Of a stretch of DNA of 64,000 bases, positions 23,301 through 29,798 are shown piece by piece. The DNA comes from Toxorhynchites rutilus septentrionalis. Lineage: Eukaryota; Arthropoda; Insecta; Diptera; Culicidae. Each line of letters opens with the position of its first letter. The first letter of the stretch is position 1. Location of the stretch: the NCBI RefSeq assembly GCF_029784135.1, contig NC_073745.1:105414322-105478321 (forward strand), in the 5' to 3' direction. The notes under the pieces were generated by a model. It made no database searches, was not told the origin of the DNA, and saw nothing but the letters and a program-made list of their open reading frames with translations. The position numbers and the translations under genes were made by a program.

Positions 23301-26300
23301 TTGCGATGCAGAATTTGTCAATATTTCAACTTTACCCAATGTTATTGATATTTCTTCATTCTCTTCTTTGTCATTCTTTCTGGGGCAAACGTAAACAAAA
23401 TTAATTGACGGCATTTGAAAGAGCATATTTTACTCTACATGATGTGTGGTTTTCAACACTATGTTATTTTTTGTGTTTGAGTAAATTAAAATTTAAATCA
23501 GTTTTGGGTAAAAAAACATCAATAACTTGAAGAAGGATTAAGATATTGACCAGTTCTGCATCGCAAAATGTTGGAATTGATAAGCTCTCAAAGTCGTACG
23601 AAGACAGTTTTGATGAAGAATTTGAAATATAAAAGTTAAAGCAAATAAACGTTTTTTCATGGTCACCCTAATGCAACTTAGAAAAAAAAGACGGGTGGGT
23701 AATGTCGGGGACATAACCGGAGTGACGTAGGACTATACAAAGGGGACAGCTTTTGTTAAATATATATTTTAAATATATTGTTTTATTTTCTTCTCCTACG
23801 TGAATACCTACCTATCTACCTGAAAAATGGATTAGTTTACTTTTTACTCTTTATGAATATGTTGATGGTTCTTAAAAGAACCTTTGGTGTTGTGTTTTTG
23901 TTATCACTCGATATTCCCATCTTGTTCGGTTAAACCTTCCTGTTTAGCTATTGCGTTTGCCACTCGCCACAGCTTTCACAGTTGGAAAATTTCTTCCCAT
24001 CCAGCTTGTGACATGTTGTTTAGTAAATTACATTTAATGCGACGTGCCGGAGAAACACTTTGCCACTCACTGAAACTAATTGTTGCCTTGACGAGCGCCG
24101 AACCGAAGCTGCTCTTTTCTTGATGCGGGGTTTCTGATTGTCGTGAGCAGCTTTGCAAGCTGACTCGAGCACTCCGACAGCCGAAACTCTATAATCGCTG
24201 TTAGGTATACTGGTGCTCCGGCACCAATCCGTTCGGCCTAGTTACCTTTGCGGAGCAATCAGTGAATGCGACCAACAGGGAACTGGAGACCTGCACCGTT
24301 CGAGTGAGACTTTGCCTTTCCCTTAACTTGTCCTCCTTTGTTACGTCCACGATGCCGATGCCGTACAACCACACGGGTATATGGTTTGAAAGAAAATAAG
24401 ATATTTTGTTGGGGTCCGCGTGTTTTATACTCTAGCGGTATACACTCACAGGATAGAGACAAATCGGCAGACTCAGCCAGAGGGGCGAGTCCAACGAGAC
24501 GAACGAATGAGCGTTAAAAGGGAGCGATGGCAAAAAAATACATTCATTACGATTTGTTCGCTCGTTGGATTCACATGCAGGCTAAAAAGGGTCCTTTTCC
24601 GGATCACAAAATTATCTTCAATCTAAAGAGTTTATTGTTTTGTTATTACTCGATATCCCCATCTTGTTCGGCTAAACCTTTCTGTTTAGCGATTGCATTT
24701 GCCACTCGCCACAGCTTTCACAGTTGGAAAATTTCTTCCCATCCAGCTTGTGACATATTTTACAGTAAATTACATTCAATGGCACGTCGCATTACCACCA
24801 CTCAGTATCGGATTGGAGGTAATTTTAACCTGTAATTGATCATTTGCGATGACAGTGATTCAACGACTTTCAACGTGGGGTCATAATATGGACCCCGAAC
24901 TCTATGTTTACAAAAATGTCCAACTAAATATGTCGCATTACAGGTCCGTCCAATTAGCTAAATGTCGAGATAAGTGTAAATTACTGTACTTTCAATCTAG
25001 AAACAATTTAAGAATTGGTGAAAATCAATAAGCTTAGAACAACTGCCAAATTTACATACTCATCAGATCCTGGCAAACAAATTATGAAAAAATCAATTTG
25101 TGTTTTATTATTATTTTGGATAATGTTTTAGAAAGCATTGAACTGTATTTCCTAAACTCTTTTTTGGAAGGTTTATTGGCCCTGAAAAGCGCCTTGTTTT
25201 ATGGAATGGTTCCAATTTAGAAAACTTAGTACTCGTGGTTTTAAGAAAAACCATTTCGAACGCCCTCGATGCCGCCTTGTTCTGGTTTTGCCACCAAAGC
25301 AGATTGTATAAAGAACAAACTTTTTTCTTCCGCTACCTGCTGTCGTTTTGCGATTGCGTTTGCCACTCGCTGCAACTGCCTGTTGTTGTCTTGATGTCCA
25401 CCGAACCGAATGTGGTCTGTTCTGAATGCGAGTTTTCTTATCGTCGCGAGCAGCTTTTCCACTTCGGCGGCCGAAACTATATAACGCCGGCTAGGTGGAC
25501 TGATGCACTGATACTAACGCGCTCGGCCTAGCTACCCTTGCGGGGAACTCCAGATCAACACGGTTCGAGCGGGATTTTGCCTTTCCCTTCACTTTTCCTC
25601 CTTTACCATGACCAGACATGGCTGCTTGGGTTGGTTTGTTGATGTGTTGTGATGCGAACCGATGTGGTGTACGGTTTAGATGAGAATGATCGTTACGGCA
25701 GCGGAGCGGGGATTTTTAAGCTGACTGGCTGGCTCGAGAATTAAACATGTGTGAGACTGCGACCAATGTTTCTTTCTTTTTTTCCTTTTTCCTTTCCAAT
25801 CGTGCTTCATTCTATTTCGCTGCTGCTCTGGTTGCCCGTTTTGGTCGGTACGATTTGAGTAGCACAAAATGGACCAATCAAAAATGGGCACATAGTGCAT
25901 TTTGACAATGCTTGATATTTCACAATTATTGAATTATTTATCTCAAGAAAAATGAAATGTTATTCGTTATGATAGATGCGTAGATATATTTCCTATCAAT
26001 TGATGCAAAAACCTTTGCGATCTATTGAGAAATGCTCAAGTTATAAGCGTTTCAAATCTTGCATTTTTTCCTACTTGTTCAGTGCCTAGATTTCCATTTC
26101 ACCCCCTATATCTTCCGGTTAGACGTAGTCCTACGTCAAAACGCGCTAAATCGATTATATTAAAAGATAGAAAAAAGCTTTGTTCTACAAAGTTGTTTAA
26201 AATGATTGGGGCTACAACATTGTTCAACTATGTTTATCCCTATCTATAAAGATAAGAAATTTATTTTTTTTTTATTTCATCGACAATTGTGGTCACCCTA

Positions 26301-29300
26301 TTTTTGATAACATAAAAATGAGCGCTCTATCATATGTAACAACTTTGTTGAAGGCAGTTTTCGTCTAAAATATCTCGCACAAAGTTGTTTTTTGCGCCTT
26401 CTATCTAAGTTGTATTAGGGTAACCATGAAAAAACGTTTTTTTTTTCGCTTTACCTTTTATATTTCAAATTCTAAATCAAAACTGTCTTCGTACGACTTT
26501 TAGAGCTTATCAATACCAACATTTTGCGATGCAGAACTTGTCAATACCTTAATCGTACTTAAAGTTATTAATGTTTTTTATTCAAAAACTCATGATTTCA
26601 ATATTAATTTACTCAAACACAAAAAATAACATAGTTTTGAATATCACGTATTATATAGAGTGAAATTTATTCTTTCAAATTCCGTCAACAAACATTTTTT
26701 ATGTTTGCCCCAGAAAGAATGACAAACAAATGAAAAGCGTGTTTTTTGTAAACTGACCAGACGTCCCGCGCTACGCGGGACAGTCCCGCATTTCAACAAA
26801 ATGTCCCGCGTAAGATTGCGTCCCGCGAAACGTCCCGCATTTGGCAAAAGAAACGAAAATGTACCGCGTTATCATTATGTTTCAATATCACAATTTGATC
26901 ATTCTGATTTTCTTAAATGGAATAACCTCAATAAAAAAAACTTTTATTTGGCAGACTGTACAAGAGCGCTTCTAATGCGTCCAAAGAATAATACGTTGAG
27001 CTGTTTCATCACACCGACAGGAAGCTTTTTATTAAGAGAGCGTCAACTGGAAGCGACAGCAACAAAATTGGAAAATTATTTTTATGAAAGTCCCCTTTTG
27101 ATTCGCAGGGACCAACGTGAGTCAGACGAAAAGTTCATCTTTGGTCCCCTAGCTCGGTCAGGGCTTAACGTTTGAAATAAGTCGGAAGAACTAGTGTACA
27201 CTCGACAGGAAGAGGCAGAGTTGTTTGATGAAGTATCGTAAATGAAGCGCTTGGCGGTCTTACGGAAGTTGGCCGGAACCTGAACCATGGCCGATGAATA
27301 TATGTATATCGGCGTGTTATTTTACCTTTTTGTGGCTTTGGTGGTCGTCTGTCTCTCTATTTTGGCCATTCGCCCAAAAGTTTTCTATCGGGTGCAGCTG
27401 GGGAATGTTGGGAAGGTTGGTGGTCTTCACGACAATGTTTATCTCCAGCCAATCCATCCTGATCGGCTCTATTGGCATAATGGGCTGATCCCAGGTTCGG
27501 CATAAAGACCACATCACCTTCCCAACTCCGGCAAGCACTTCGTACTATATATTTCTATATATTTATTTTGGACATTCACTTCACGTTTGTCAGAGAACCT
27601 TCTTTGAGAACTTGATGTGAATGATATATTCGACGACATCGCTTACCTGGGGAACATAAAGTACCCGGTCCTCTGCCATTCGTTGAATTCTAGCATCAAG
27701 TACGTCTCGTCTTTCATTACGAGTACGAAAAGAAGTTTTTCACTTCTTTCGCCGGAAACAAGTTTTTCACCAGCACCTCAAGCTACTCCTTCTGGCTACT
27801 TTGCCTGCTGCTCAGATCCGTCCGGTCTCGTCTGACGTTTCCACATAAAAATGTCCATTTTGGTCAGATTTTTCTCCACCGTTTGCTTCGATCTCCCGGG
27901 TTAAGGAGCGGCAAATAGATGATATTGTAAATACCAGATCGGCTATGTTTGGCGGACACAAAGTGCCTCAGGATGTCCAAGTCCTCCGCTGTGGGATGGA
28001 GCTTGCAGTATGGAAAAATTAAGTTGCTTGACAGTGCTGCTGCTGCGAATCAACATCTTTGAATCATTTTTGTTGTAGACTTAATTGTTCTTATAAATTA
28101 TCTTTCATCGCCATCCAAAATTAGTCCATTTTTTTTGAATGCATACGTTAACACTAAAATCGATGAAAAATGAATTGGAATTTTCGAGCATTCCATTCGG
28201 TAATTTGAAGAAAATTGTAGAATTTGAATCGTGCTTGCCAGGCGTAAATGCTCTGATTTAGTGAGTGATTTTCGGGCGTAAACAAAATCTAAACTAACGA
28301 AAAATCACAACTGAGTGCCGATACTCAGAAAGAAATAATACTGATCAGTTTAGACTCGCTAAACTATGGTTTATGTTCACATAACGTTTTGTTGTTTGAG
28401 TCCCGCGTTAGACCTCTGAGCATCTGGTCACTTAAGTTTTTTGGGAAAAAATATCAATAACTTTGAGTAAAGTTGAGATATTGACAAGTTCAGCATCGCA
28501 AAATATTTGTATTAGTAAACTCTAAAAGTCTTCCGAAGACAGTTTGTATGTAGAATTTTAAATATAAAAGTTAGAGCAAAAAAAAGTTTTTTTTAATGGT
28601 GACCCTAACGTAACATAGAAAAAAGGCGCTATATCGGTTATTTCAAGAGATAGAAAAAAAAACGTGAACGTGAAAACGTGATCTGTGGTATAACCGCAAG
28701 GGTGACGTAGGACTATCTTTGATTAAGTGATCATTTGTTTTTAGTTGCTTCTGAATCAATTCTGAATGAATGAATAAATGAATATCTGGGGGGACTTCGA
28801 AAACGAGAGCGTTACGTTGAAGGCACAATATTCAGCAAAAAAAAAAGCAATCACACGAAAGTTGTATAATACATAATACATTGCTTGTATTGTGATATGA
28901 TTTGTATTCCATTTCCAATAGACAAAATAACTGTTGCATCAAATCAGTCTACATATTTTTTGCGTTCGTTCATCCTTTCTCTCGTAACACACTTTCTCGT
29001 TTGAGAAATTGTTGAGCAAACATCGTTTGCCAGTGCACGTAGAACGGGAATTCCTTCTTAGGATTCATTGCACCTCTAATAAATTGCCGAAAGACGTGGT
29101 CTTACGTTGATCACACTTGATTGAAAAATCACAAAACCAAATGTATTTGGTCGCAGTATTATATGGATGGAAAACATAATAAACATTTTCGCTTAAATGT
29201 TATTTTCAATTCAAAGGGAATGAATGAATGCGTTTCAGGTCAAGTCATGCCAGGTAATGAATCCCTCGATCCCTCGCCGTTCAGCTCGTTCAGCTCGTTC

Positions 29301-29766
29301 AGTAACGATGTTGTCTTGTCGATGTCCTCACGAAAAATGAATGCGTTTCACCACCAGAATATCGCTTAAGTATGCTTTTTGTACGTGATTGAATCGAGAG
29401 AAGGTGTGGTTTACGATGGCAATTTGGAAGGCAAACTAGAGGGGAATGAACTCTTTGAGTTTGAAACTTTCAGCGACTAAGCAATCGATTGAAAATTATA
29501 TAATTTTCGCGATACAAAACATTCTCCGTTGCGCGCGCATACAATATTGGATACGAAAATTTTCTACTGATAGGAAAGAATAATTTTCAGAAGCTTTCCT
29601 GTTAATTCCGATTGATTGAAAAATCACAAAACCAAATGTATTTGGTTGCAGTGTTGTATGGATAGAAAACATTAAATTAAACTCTTTCACATGAATGTAT
29701 TTTTCAATTCCCAGGGGAACTGGCAGATTATTTTTCAGCAACGATGATAGCAACGAGAATTCCGCG

Positions 29767-29798
<32 letters not shown>

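Larger units (their letters stand above)
21892..23730. repeat. Foldback repeat copy interrupted by mariner copy 2
   Basis: The left arm runs to 22047 and resumes at 23297 after the mariner. The right arm (GTTCTGCATCGCAAAATG) runs to the terminal GACGTAGGACTATA (23724). The arms are inverted relatives of each other. Confidence 0.7.
26122..28713. repeat. Foldback repeat copy with both ends, interrupted by a hAT element
   Basis: It starts GACGTAGTCCTACGTC (26122-26137) and ends GTGACGTAGGACTATC (28702-28717). Left arm 26122-26748 and right arm 28436-28713 are inverted relatives; for example GTCTTCGTACGACTTTTAGA pairs with TCTAAAAGTCTTCCGAAGAC. The family is about 0.9 kb without the insertion. 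Neither arm codes. Confidence 0.75.
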
